Notes under the pieces: model-generated
Told to the model about the DNA's origin: nothing
The model's input: only the letters and a program-made list of their open reading frames with translations
Database searches by the model: none
In this document: in pieces, positions 51,870-59,810 of the stretch
Numbering within the stretch: position 1 is the stretch's first letter
How the letters are laid out: every line of letters begins with the position of its first letter
Assembly: GCA_964580905.1 (NCBI GenBank)
Contig: CAZOLR010000001.1
Span: forward strand, 62,001 to 126,000
Reading direction: 5' to 3'
DNA from: G041228335 sp964580905
GTDB taxonomy: Bacteria; Pseudomonadota; Alphaproteobacteria; Puniceispirillales; UBA1172
DNA length: 64,000 nt
Translations under genes and position numbers: made by a program

Positions 51870-53182
51870 TGGCACGGCTGGCAGTTGCTCCGGGGGCATC
51901 GCTTCAGGCAAGACAGCGGCTTGCACTGACGCCGCAGATGCGGCAGTCGATAGCCGTGCTTTCGCTTCGTGGCGCTGGTATCAGTCGTCTGGCGAGCGAG
52001 CTGCAGTCAGGCAATCCTTTTCTTGAGGTTACTCTTCCGGCTGATGCGCCCCTGTCACAGCATGGCCAGAAGACCCCGACCGAAATGGGGTATATCTCGC
52101 ATGAGGATGTGCATCCCGTCACCTTGGCGGAACATCTTTTCCGGCAGATCAGCCTGTCGATCCGGGATCAGTCCCAGAAAGCCGTGGCGATGGCGTTGGT
52201 TGAACATGTCTCGCCTTCGGGCTGGCTTGATCCTTCAGGGGTTGAGGCCGCCGCATCCATGGGCGTGACCGGCGCAGCATTCGAAGAATTGATGGCACGG
52301 TTGCACGAACTCGAACCTGTGGGGGTCTTTGCCCGCAGTCTTTCGGAATGTCTGCGGATACAGCTTGCCGATCAGGGAAAGCTGACCTCTGCTGCCAGGG
52401 CGGTTCTTGAACATCTTGCCGTCTTGCCAGAAGAGGGCATCCCGGGACTTTACCGCCTGACCGGCCTTGATCCTGCGGAAATCGAAGACATCCTGGCCGT
52501 GCTGAAATCCTGCAATCCCCGCCCCGGCGCCGGGTTTCTGGTGGACAGGGGAGATATCTTCCGCCCGGACCTGATCATTGATAAATCAACCACCGGATAC
52601 ACCCTCACCGTCAATCAGGACAGCCTGCCGCGGGTTGAGGTTTCCGCTTCAGAAGGTGAGGACGATGCAAGCCGTCTGCTCCGGAAAAAAGCAAAGGAAG
52701 AAGCCGCATGGCTTAACGCGGCTATCCGCCAGCGTTCGGCGATGTTGCTTGAAGCCGGCACCATCCTGCTGAAAGTACAGAATGGGTTTCTCGACAAGGG
52801 AGATGCGGAAATAGTGCCGTATCGCATGCAGGATCTGGCAGAAGACATGGGTTGCCATAAAAGCACTGTCAGCAGGCTTGTTGCCGATAAACTCTGCCTC
52901 ACACCACGTGGTATGATCCCGCTTAAGGATTTTTTTGCAACCGGCCTTGCCCAGCCTGACGGAAGTCGTATTGCAGGACGTGCCATCACGGCCCGTATTG
53001 CTCAGTTTGTGGCAGAGGAGGGGCCGTCGAGGCCTTTTACTGATGGTGATCTTGCCCAAAAACTCGCTCAATGCGGGATGACCGTTGCACGCCGGACCAT
53101 TGCGAAGTATCGTCAACTTGCCGGGCTTCCGGGCTGGCGCCAACGCTTGAATCCGAATTCTGTGAAACCTGAAAGGAAGTGA
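51869..53182 (+). CDS. rpoN: RNA polymerase sigma-54 factor
   Basis: Alternative sigma factor that recognises -24/-12 promoters and needs enhancer-binding activators, typically for nitrogen and carbon utilisation genes. Region I is present (QARQRLALTPQMRQSIAVLSL, residues 15-35), the acidic region II is short, and the core-binding and helix-turn-helix parts follow (LAEDMGCHKSTVSRLVADK). The RpoN box reads ARRTIAKYRQLAG near residue 412. At 437 residues it is shorter than the roughly 480-500 of many relatives. Overlap by one base with rodA is an unusual setting; rpoN more often stands near lptB and hpf. Confidence 0.93.
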   Translation: MARLAVAPGASLQARQRLALTPQMRQSIAVLSLRGAGISRLASELQSGNPFLEVTLPADAPLSQHGQKTPTEMGYISHEDVHPVTLAEHLFRQISLSIRDQSQKAVAMALVEHVSPSGWLDPSGVEAAASMGVTGAAFEELMARLHELEPVGVFARSLSECLRIQLADQGKLTSAARAVLEHLAVLPEEGIPGLYRLTGLDPAEIEDILAVLKSCNPRPGAGFLVDRGDIFRPDLIIDKSTTGYTLTVNQDSLPRVEVSASEGEDDASRLLRKKAKEEAAWLNAAIRQRSAMLLEAGTILLKVQNGFLDKGDAEIVPYRMQDLAEDMGCHKSTVSRLVADKLCLTPRGMIPLKDFFATGLAQPDGSRIAGRAITARIAQFVAEEGPSRPFTDGDLAQKLAQCGMTVARRTIAKYRQLAGLPGWRQRLNPNSVKPERK

Positions 53183-53186
53183 CGTC

Positions 53187-54440
53187 ATGTTCCAGTCGTT
53201 TTTCCCGAAACCTGTTCTGTTCTTTGCCAGCGTTGTCCTCTGGTCAGCGATAACCGTGATATTCTGGTATATGGCGGGGCAGGATATCGGCTCAGCCCTC
53301 GGGTTTACCTTTCCTGAAGAAGGCGCGGAACCTATCATCGGGCTCGGCTATTTCATCACGTCTGATTTTATCTGGTTCTACATTTACTATTTCCTTATTT
53401 CGGTCCTTTTTGCCGGTTTCTGGTTTGTAGTGGCGCCGCATCGCTGGCAGTTGTGGTCGATACTCGGCTCATCGCTTATTCTGTTCAGCACGTATTTCGG
53501 CGTGCAGGTTTCGGTGGCAATCAACAACTGGCGGCGTCCTTTTTTCGATGCTGTTCAGGATGCCCTTACGGGTAAAGGAAACGTCACGGCCTGGGATCTT
53601 TATGCCTTTATCATCACTTTTGCGGAAATCGCTTTTCTGTTCATCGCCGTTTATGTGATGACGCGGTTTTTTGTCAGCCATTATATCTTCCGCTGGCGGA
53701 CAGCGATGAACGATTACTATGTCTCGCACTGGTCCAGGCTCAGATCTGTTGAAGGGGCCTCGCAACGTATCCAGGAAGATACCATGCGCTTTGCCGGGAT
53801 CATGGAAGGTCTTGGTGTGTCGGTGGTGGATGCGGTCATGACCCTCTTTGCTTTCCTGCCTGTCCTTTTCTCGCTTTCATCTTACGTCACGGAATTACCA
53901 ATCGTGGGGGAAATTCCCGATCCTCTGCTTTACGCCGCGATCTTCTGGTCGATTTTCGGCACGGTTTTTCTGGCCGCTGTTGGCGTCAAACTGCCGGGGC
54001 TTGAATTCCGTAATCAGCGGGTGGAAGCCGCGTTCCGGAAAGAACTTGTCTATGGCGAGGATGATCCGGCACGTGCTGAACCCATGACGGTCAAAGAGCT
54101 TTTTGAACATGTGCGGAAAAATTACTTCCGGCTCTATTTCCATTATCTGTATTTCAATGTTGCGAGGAGTTTTTATATCCAGGCGGATAATATTTTCTCC
54201 TATTTCATCCTGATCCCCACGATTGTTTCGGGGGCGATCACGCTTGGTATCCTCCAGCAGATCCTGACGGCATTTGGTCAGGTTTCCAATTCCTTCCAGT
54301 ACATCGTCAACTCATGGCCCACCATCATTGAGCTTTTGTCGATACATAAGCGCCTGAAAGCATTTGAAAGCGTGCTTGATGACAAACCACTGTCCAAAAT
54401 TGATCAGGACTTCATGTCAGGCAAAGATAACCCGTTCTGA
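53187..54440 (+). CDS. sbmA: SbmA/BacA-family peptide transporter
   Basis: A 417-residue inner-membrane protein of the SbmA/BacA family, proton-driven importers of antimicrobial and other peptides and of some antibiotics. It has about seven to eight hydrophobic segments and the family-typical RRPFFDAVQDALTGKG and IFRWRTAMNDYYVSHW stretches, with ALGYFITSDF-type segments near the N-terminus. It starts four bases after rpoN, continuing the same run. BacA homologues are known for roles in host interaction and lipid A chain composition in alphaproteobacteria; whether that applies here is not known. Confidence 0.88.
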   Translation: MFQSFFPKPVLFFASVVLWSAITVIFWYMAGQDIGSALGFTFPEEGAEPIIGLGYFITSDFIWFYIYYFLISVLFAGFWFVVAPHRWQLWSILGSSLILFSTYFGVQVSVAINNWRRPFFDAVQDALTGKGNVTAWDLYAFIITFAEIAFLFIAVYVMTRFFVSHYIFRWRTAMNDYYVSHWSRLRSVEGASQRIQEDTMRFAGIMEGLGVSVVDAVMTLFAFLPVLFSLSSYVTELPIVGEIPDPLLYAAIFWSIFGTVFLAAVGVKLPGLEFRNQRVEAAFRKELVYGEDDPARAEPMTVKELFEHVRKNYFRLYFHYLYFNVARSFYIQADNIFSYFILIPTIVSGAITLGILQQILTAFGQVSNSFQYIVNSWPTIIELLSIHKRLKAFESVLDDKPLSKIDQDFMSGKDNPF

Positions 54441-54494
54441 CAGGGCTGGGTGTTCAGCAGGTGAAGGGCGCGGCTTTCAAGGGCGGCCCTGTCA
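54438..54494. terminator. Inverted repeat spanning both stop codons of convergent genes
   Basis: TGACAGGGC (54438-54446) and GCCCTGTCA (54486-54494) form a perfect 9-bp inverted repeat around a 39-base, G/C-rich middle. The left arm begins with the sbmA stop TGA and the right arm ends with the complement of the hldE stop. It may act as a bidirectional terminator, although no T run is present. Confidence 0.4.
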
Positions 54495-55931
54495 CCTCTG
54501 GCTGAGCCGTGTGGTGGAATATCCCTGCCGTATCGGTACAATAATGACCTTGCCGCCATTTGAACGGACCAGATCAGCTCCGACAACCTGATTCGGTGTG
54601 TAGTCGCCGCCTTTGATCAGCCGCTCCGGCATGATCCGGCGGATAAGTCGTGCCGGGGTTTTCTCGCTGAAGATGGCAACGGCACTGACCATGGGCAGGC
54701 TTGCCAGCACGGCCGCCCGGATATCCTCACTCTGGATGGGGCGTCCTTCCCCTTTCAGTTTTCGGGTGGAACTGTCGGAATTAAGCCCGACGATGAGCCG
54801 GTCGCAACAGCCCGCGGCTTTTTCCAGCACCCTGATATGGCCGGGGTGGAGCTGGTCAAAACAGCCGTTGGTAAAGCCGATGGTGAGCCCGTCCTGACGC
54901 CACATGGAAATCTTTTCCAGAACAGATGAAATGTCGGTATCAACCCCGGATGCAATCTCACCAAGGACTTCACCAGGCGTTACTGAGGAGGTGCCGGCCT
55001 TGCCGACAACAATGCCTGCCGCCGCATTGGCAAGGTGAATCGCATCCCGGGATGCGGCCCCGACAGCCATGGCCGCAGAAAGGGTGGCAATAACCGTATC
55101 CCCGGCCCCGGAGACATCAAACACCGATCTTGCCATCGAAGATATTTTCAGCGCCTGCGAGGACCTGTCTGCCAGAAGCATTCCTCCTGCCCCCATGGTA
55201 ACCAGTATCTGTTCAAACCCATGGGTTGCGGCCAGTTTCTGTGCGGCGCGGGCGATTTCATCTTTGCCGGTAAGGGTGATCCCGGTCATCTGCTTCAGCT
55301 CCCCGAGATTGGGCGTGATGATACTTGCTCCGGCGTAAATAGCGGGATCTGTTTTCTTCGGGTCCACCAGAACAGGAATACCGGCTTTTCGCGCCATCCC
55401 TGTCAGGGTATGTGCAACATGCTGATTTATGACGCCTTTGTTGTAATCTGAAAGGACAAGAGCATCAGCGCGGGCAATGGCCTTTTCCGCGGCGGTGAGA
55501 AGTTTGTCCAGAATGGCCCCTTCAATTTCGGTGCTATCTTCGTCATCCACCCTCAATATCTGCTGTCCTGCGGCGGTAAACCGTGTCTTCAGGGTAGTGG
55601 GCCGCTTGCCGTCCGCAATGGCACGGAACTGGATTCCGGGTTCATTATCGATGGTGTTTTTCAGGGTGGACGCCGCCTGATCACGGCCGGTGACGCCGAT
55701 CAGCGTGACACGGGCGCCGAGATGGCAGAGATTGCGGGCCACATTGGCCGCCCCCCCCGGCATGACGGTTGTACGGGTGCGCGACATGACGGGAACAGGG
55801 GCTTCGGGCGAGATACGATCCACCTGGCCGGAGACGAATTCATCCAGCATGACATCGCCGACAATAGCCAGTTTTGCCTTGCTGATACGGGTGAATATCT
55901 CCCCCGCATCGAATGCTGTGTCTTTGCTCAT
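54492..55931 (-). CDS. hldE: Bifunctional heptose-7-phosphate kinase / heptose-1-phosphate adenylyltransferase
   Basis: Makes ADP-heptose for the LPS inner core, 479 residues. The N-terminal PfkB/ribokinase domain (about 1-320) has GGAANVARNL and the ATP-site FDVSGAGDTVIATLSAAMA near residue 270. The C-terminal nucleotidyltransferase domain starts at TIGFTNGCFDQLHPGHIR near 350 with the HxGH motif. The fused arrangement is the same as E. coli HldE. Its start overlaps the glmU stop by four bases, grouping envelope precursor genes. Confidence 0.95.
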   Translation of the reverse strand: MSKDTAFDAGEIFTRISKAKLAIVGDVMLDEFVSGQVDRISPEAPVPVMSRTRTTVMPGGAANVARNLCHLGARVTLIGVTGRDQAASTLKNTIDNEPGIQFRAIADGKRPTTLKTRFTAAGQQILRVDDEDSTEIEGAILDKLLTAAEKAIARADALVLSDYNKGVINQHVAHTLTGMARKAGIPVLVDPKKTDPAIYAGASIITPNLGELKQMTGITLTGKDEIARAAQKLAATHGFEQILVTMGAGGMLLADRSSQALKISSMARSVFDVSGAGDTVIATLSAAMAVGAASRDAIHLANAAAGIVVGKAGTSSVTPGEVLGEIASGVDTDISSVLEKISMWRQDGLTIGFTNGCFDQLHPGHIRVLEKAAGCCDRLIVGLNSDSSTRKLKGEGRPIQSEDIRAAVLASLPMVSAVAIFSEKTPARLIRRIMPERLIKGGDYTPNQVVGADLVRSNGGKVIIVPIRQGYSTTRLSQR

Positions 55932-57286
55932 TTCGCTGCTTTTCTTCTGCTTTTGCGGAAACGGTCTGCTCCGTCCGCTATGTGTTTTGTTTCGGCACGT
56001 GCCACGGCGAGGCTGTCTGGCGGAACAGTCTCGGTAATTGTGCTGCCGGCGCCGATCATGGCCCTGTCACCGATGCTTACCGGGGCAACGAGCGAGGTGT
56101 TGGAGCCGATAAACGCTTCATCTCCGATCTGTGTTTTGTGCTTGTTGGTCCCATCGTAATTGCAGGTGATTGTCCCGGCACCGATATTCGCTTTTGTCCC
56201 CACGGTTGTATCGCCGAGATAGGTCAGGTGATTCGCCTTGGAGAGATCTCCCATCGTGGTGTTCTTGGTTTCGACAAAATTGCCGATACGCACACCTTCA
56301 CCAAGATGGGTGCCAGGGCGGAGACGGGCATAGGGACCGATCACACAGCACGCGCCGGTCTTCACGCCTTCAAGATGGCTGAAGGATCTGATCTCGCTAC
56401 CTTCACCGATATGAACCCCGGGGCCGAACACCACATGGGGTTCAATGATCACGTCATGTTCAAGAACCGTATCGTAATGCAGGAAAACGGTGTCAGGTGC
56501 CATCAGCGTGGCACCGGCTTCCATGGCGGCCCGTCTCAGTCTCTTCTGTAATTCCGCTTCGGCAAGGGCCAGGTCGTGACGGCTGTTGATCCCCATCACT
56601 TCTGCCTGATCAGCCTTGAGGCATCGGGCCGAATATCCCCGCGCCCGCGCAACAGCGACGATATCGGTGAGGTATTTTTCGCCACTGGACGTGTTGTACG
56701 TGCATTCCTCCAGCATCTCGAAAACAAGCGGTGCTCTTATGGCCATGATACCGGCATTGACGAAACAGACTTCAGCTTCTGAAGGGCTTGCGTCCTTTTC
56801 CTCGACAATGGCATCAAGCTCGCCCGATGGAGAGGTGATCAGACGTCCGTATCCGGTGGGGTCATCAGCATCAAAGCCGAGACAAACCACAGCCGCATCA
56901 TCCGCGGAAAGCAGGCAATCCGCCATGCGGCGCCAGGTGTCGGCGGTGACGAGCGGCGTGTCCGCAAAGGCGACAAGAATGACGCCCCCGAACCCGTCAA
57001 GCGCTGATTTCACGGCCTCGACAGCATGGCCTGTTCCAAGGGGAGGGTCCTGAATGACGGTGCTGATATCAAGGCCGGTTTTCCGGCTGTAATCCTGAAG
57101 AAATCCATCAATCGTGCCGGCATCTTTGGGGGTAACCACGATCTGGCGTGATGCGCCCGCCAGATGTGCAGTATCCAGCGCCCAGGACAGCATCGGTTTG
57201 CCTCCGAGGCGATGAAGGGGCTTGGGCAGGCTGGATTTCATGCGTTTGCCAGCCCCCGCTGCCAGTATGACTGACGCGAATTCCAT
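55928..57286 (-). CDS. glmU: Bifunctional GlmU: N-acetylglucosamine-1-phosphate uridyltransferase / glucosamine-1-phosphate acetyltransferase
   Basis: Makes UDP-N-acetylglucosamine for peptidoglycan and LPS, 452 residues. The uridyltransferase signature LAAGAGKRMKSSLPKPLH is at residues 9-26. The left-handed beta-helix acetyltransferase domain follows from about 250 with ETKNTTMGDLSKANHLTYLGD and the catalytic histidine in that segment. It stands divergent from glmS, an earlier enzyme of the same pathway, across about 110 bases. Confidence 0.96.
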   Translation of the reverse strand: MEFASVILAAGAGKRMKSSLPKPLHRLGGKPMLSWALDTAHLAGASRQIVVTPKDAGTIDGFLQDYSRKTGLDISTVIQDPPLGTGHAVEAVKSALDGFGGVILVAFADTPLVTADTWRRMADCLLSADDAAVVCLGFDADDPTGYGRLITSPSGELDAIVEEKDASPSEAEVCFVNAGIMAIRAPLVFEMLEECTYNTSSGEKYLTDIVAVARARGYSARCLKADQAEVMGINSRHDLALAEAELQKRLRRAAMEAGATLMAPDTVFLHYDTVLEHDVIIEPHVVFGPGVHIGEGSEIRSFSHLEGVKTGACCVIGPYARLRPGTHLGEGVRIGNFVETKNTTMGDLSKANHLTYLGDTTVGTKANIGAGTITCNYDGTNKHKTQIGDEAFIGSNTSLVAPVSIGDRAMIGAGSTITETVPPDSLAVARAETKHIADGADRFRKSRRKAAK

Positions 57287-57340
57287 GCCCTTTTATACCT
57301 GTCTTGCCCGGGTTAATAAAGAATTTACTCATCCAAAGCA

Positions 57341-57369
57341 TTGATACCGTGATGAAAAATAACTAAAAC
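57341..57369 (+). promoter_or_regulatory. Weak sigma-70-like promoter ahead of glmS
   Basis: TTGATA and TAAAAC lie 17 bases apart in the 110-base region between divergent glmU and glmS. The -10 match is poor. No glmS ribozyme, which is typical of Gram-positive bacteria, is present. Confidence 0.3.
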
Positions 57370-57397
57370 TGAAAGACAGATATAAGTGGAGTGTCTC

Positions 57398-59215
57398 ATG
57401 TGCGGAATCGTCGGGGCAATAGGTGATGCCAGGGCATCGGAAGCTCTTTATGATGCCCTTAGGCGGCTGGAATACCGGGGGTATGATTCCGCAGGTATCT
57501 GCATGCATCAGGGGGACAGGCTTGAACGTCGTCGCGCCGTGGGCAAGCTCAAAGCTCTTGGTGAAGAACTTGCCGCGCACCCTCTTTCCGGCACCGTCGG
57601 TATCGGGCATACGCGTTGGGCCACTCATGGCGGCGTGACGCTGGAAAACGCCCACCCAATCATGGGAGGAAATGAACACGTCGCGGTGGTGCATAACGGG
57701 ATTATTGAAAACTTCCGTCAGCTGAAAGACGAATTGATCTCACGCGGCCATCTGTTTTCAAGTGAAACCGATACCGAAGTGCTGTGCCATCTTTTCGCTG
57801 AAATGGTGACGGAACACACGACACTTATTGATGCGACCGCGGCTGTACTTGAACGTATCAGGGGGGCTTTTGCCTTTGCTGTCATCACGCTGGCTTTCCC
57901 CGGGCAGATTGCTGTTGCACGAAACGCCTCACCCCTTGCGATAGGGCTGGGGGAAGGGGCAAACTATATCGGCTCGGACGCAACCGCCATGGGTGGTCTG
58001 GCGCAACGGATCATCTATCTCAAAGATGGTGATTTTGGTGTTGTCACCAAAGACCATGCTGAGATCAGGGATGCAAATAATCACCCCGCACAACGTCCGG
58101 TGGTGAACGCGACCTCCAATCCGAATATCGTCTCAAAAGAAGGCTACCAGCATTTCATGCTCAAAGAGATTCATGAACAGCCGGATGCCATTTCGCGGAC
58201 TCTTTCAAGCCTTTGTGATGAGGAAGGCAATCTTGACGTTGATCTCGGGGATCCGGCGAAACTTAACGGCGTCCTCCTTCTTGGTGCGGGCACCTCTCAT
58301 AACGCCGCCATGATTGGCAAATACTGGATAGAAGAACTGGCTGATCTGCCGGTGGTGACGGAAATAGCCTCTGAATTCCGGTATCGCAATCCTTCGGTCC
58401 GGCATGTGGATCTGGCGGCGGGGATTTCGCAGTCAGGCGAAAGTCTCGATACATTGATGGCGCTGCGTCACGCGGCGGATAAAGGGGTGCGGACCCTGGG
58501 TATTGTCAACGTGCCCGAATCCACCATTTACCGTGAGACGGATCTTCAGCTGCTGACCCATGCCGGCCCTGAAATCGGGGTGGCCAGCACCAAGGCGTTC
58601 ACCGCCCAGCTGACTGTATTGCTTGGCATGGCGGTGGCGCTGGGCCGCGGACGAGGTGTTCTTGGTGAAAAAGATGCCGCCGATATCGTCGATGGCCTGA
58701 TGGCACTGCCAAGGCTGGTGGGGGAGACGCTCAACACCATGGAAGAGGTCCGTGCCCATGTGCCCGCGCTTGCCCGCGCGTCGTCCTGTCTCTTTTTGGG
58801 GCGCGGCTCCCTTTATCCTCTGGCGCTTGAAGGTGCGCTTAAATTAAAGGAGTTGAGTTATATCCACGCCGAAGGATACGCCTCCGGGGAAATGAAGCAC
58901 GGCCCGATTGCGCTGATCGAAGAAGGCATGCCCGTTATTGCGATGATGACTCAAGGGGAGCATCTGGCGAAATCGGTCAGCAATCTCATGGAAGCCAAAG
59001 CAAGGGGCGCGTCGGTGATCACCCTTGCCACCGAAGGCGCCGTTTCCGTTGCGGCTGAACTCGGGCCCGTGATTTCCGTGCCGGAATGCCATCCGGCGGT
59101 GGCGCCAATCCTGCTTTCGATCCCTGCGCAGGTGCTCTCTTACCTTACGGCGGTGCATAAGGGCACGGATGTCGACCAGCCCCGCAACCTCGCTAAATCC
59201 GTTACGGTGGAGTAG
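57398..59215 (+). CDS. glmS: Glutamine-fructose-6-phosphate aminotransferase
   Basis: First enzyme of amino-sugar synthesis, moving the amide of glutamine to fructose 6-phosphate, 605 residues. The start is fixed by the N-terminal nucleophile: ATG 57398 is followed by Cys in MCGIVGAIG, exposed after Met removal. The glutaminase domain has GIGHTRWATHG, and two SIS domains follow with GAGTSHNAAMI and LGRGSLYPLALEGALKLKE. GTGGAG lies a few bases upstream. A peroxiredoxin gene follows after 13 bases. Confidence 0.96.
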   Translation: MCGIVGAIGDARASEALYDALRRLEYRGYDSAGICMHQGDRLERRRAVGKLKALGEELAAHPLSGTVGIGHTRWATHGGVTLENAHPIMGGNEHVAVVHNGIIENFRQLKDELISRGHLFSSETDTEVLCHLFAEMVTEHTTLIDATAAVLERIRGAFAFAVITLAFPGQIAVARNASPLAIGLGEGANYIGSDATAMGGLAQRIIYLKDGDFGVVTKDHAEIRDANNHPAQRPVVNATSNPNIVSKEGYQHFMLKEIHEQPDAISRTLSSLCDEEGNLDVDLGDPAKLNGVLLLGAGTSHNAAMIGKYWIEELADLPVVTEIASEFRYRNPSVRHVDLAAGISQSGESLDTLMALRHAADKGVRTLGIVNVPESTIYRETDLQLLTHAGPEIGVASTKAFTAQLTVLLGMAVALGRGRGVLGEKDAADIVDGLMALPRLVGETLNTMEEVRAHVPALARASSCLFLGRGSLYPLALEGALKLKELSYIHAEGYASGEMKHGPIALIEEGMPVIAMMTQGEHLAKSVSNLMEAKARGASVITLATEGAVSVAAELGPVISVPECHPAVAPILLSIPAQVLSYLTAVHKGTDVDQPRNLAKSVTVE

Positions 59216-59228
59216 AAAGTTAATCACC

Positions 59229-59798
59229 ATGTCCGGAACTTATGAAACGCTCCCTCAAAATTTGCCGGTCCCGCAGGATGACGGGGCCTGCGATCATCTG
59301 AAAGGAAGCCGGCTTCCTGATATTGAGCTCCGGTCCACCTCCGGGGATATGGTCAATCTTGCCGGGGTGAAAGGTAGGATCGTTCTTTTCTGCTATCCCA
59401 TGACCGGCAAGCCGGGTGTGGCCCTGCCGGAAGGGTGGGATGAGATTCCCGGGGCGAGAGGATGTACGCCGCAAAACTGTTCCTACCGGGACAACGCCGC
59501 TGAAATTACCGGATACGGCGCTAAGATTTTCGGGATCAGCAGTCAGGAAACGTCATATCAGCAGGAAATGGCCACACGTCTTCATCTGCCTTTTCCGGTA
59601 TTGAGCGACAAGTCTCTTGAATTCGCATCCGCCCTGAAACTGCCGCGGTTTTCCGCAGACGGCATGGATCTTTTGAAACGTGTTACCATGATCATCGGTG
59701 ACGGCGTTATTGAGGCTGTGCATTACCCGGTTTTTCCGAGCAACGAGGATCCGGCATGGGTCCTCCGCCAGCTTCAGACATTAAAGCCCATAAGGTAG
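59229..59798 (+). CDS. Peroxiredoxin, Bcp/PrxQ type
   Basis: A 189-residue thiol peroxidase of the AhpC/TSA superfamily. The peroxidatic cysteine and a second cysteine five residues on are in GCTPQNCSYRD, the arrangement of atypical two-cysteine PrxQ/Bcp enzymes. Between the FCYPMTGKPGV segment and the active-site cysteine there is an inserted piece (about ALPEGWDEIPGARG) that ordinary Bcp proteins lack. I choose ATG 59229, after the glmS stop, since an earlier in-frame start at 59169 lies within glmS. The link with glmS is probably positional only. Confidence 0.83.
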   Translation: MSGTYETLPQNLPVPQDDGACDHLKGSRLPDIELRSTSGDMVNLAGVKGRIVLFCYPMTGKPGVALPEGWDEIPGARGCTPQNCSYRDNAAEITGYGAKIFGISSQETSYQQEMATRLHLPFPVLSDKSLEFASALKLPRFSADGMDLLKRVTMIIGDGVIEAVHYPVFPSNEDPAWVLRQLQTLKPIR

Positions 59799-59810
59799 AA
59801 TGCGTTCTGA

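Noticed and set aside
57287..57397. A glmS ribozyme upstream of glmS
   Set aside because: The intergenic stretch is short and A/T-rich with no ribozyme core; the element is typical of Gram-positive bacteria.
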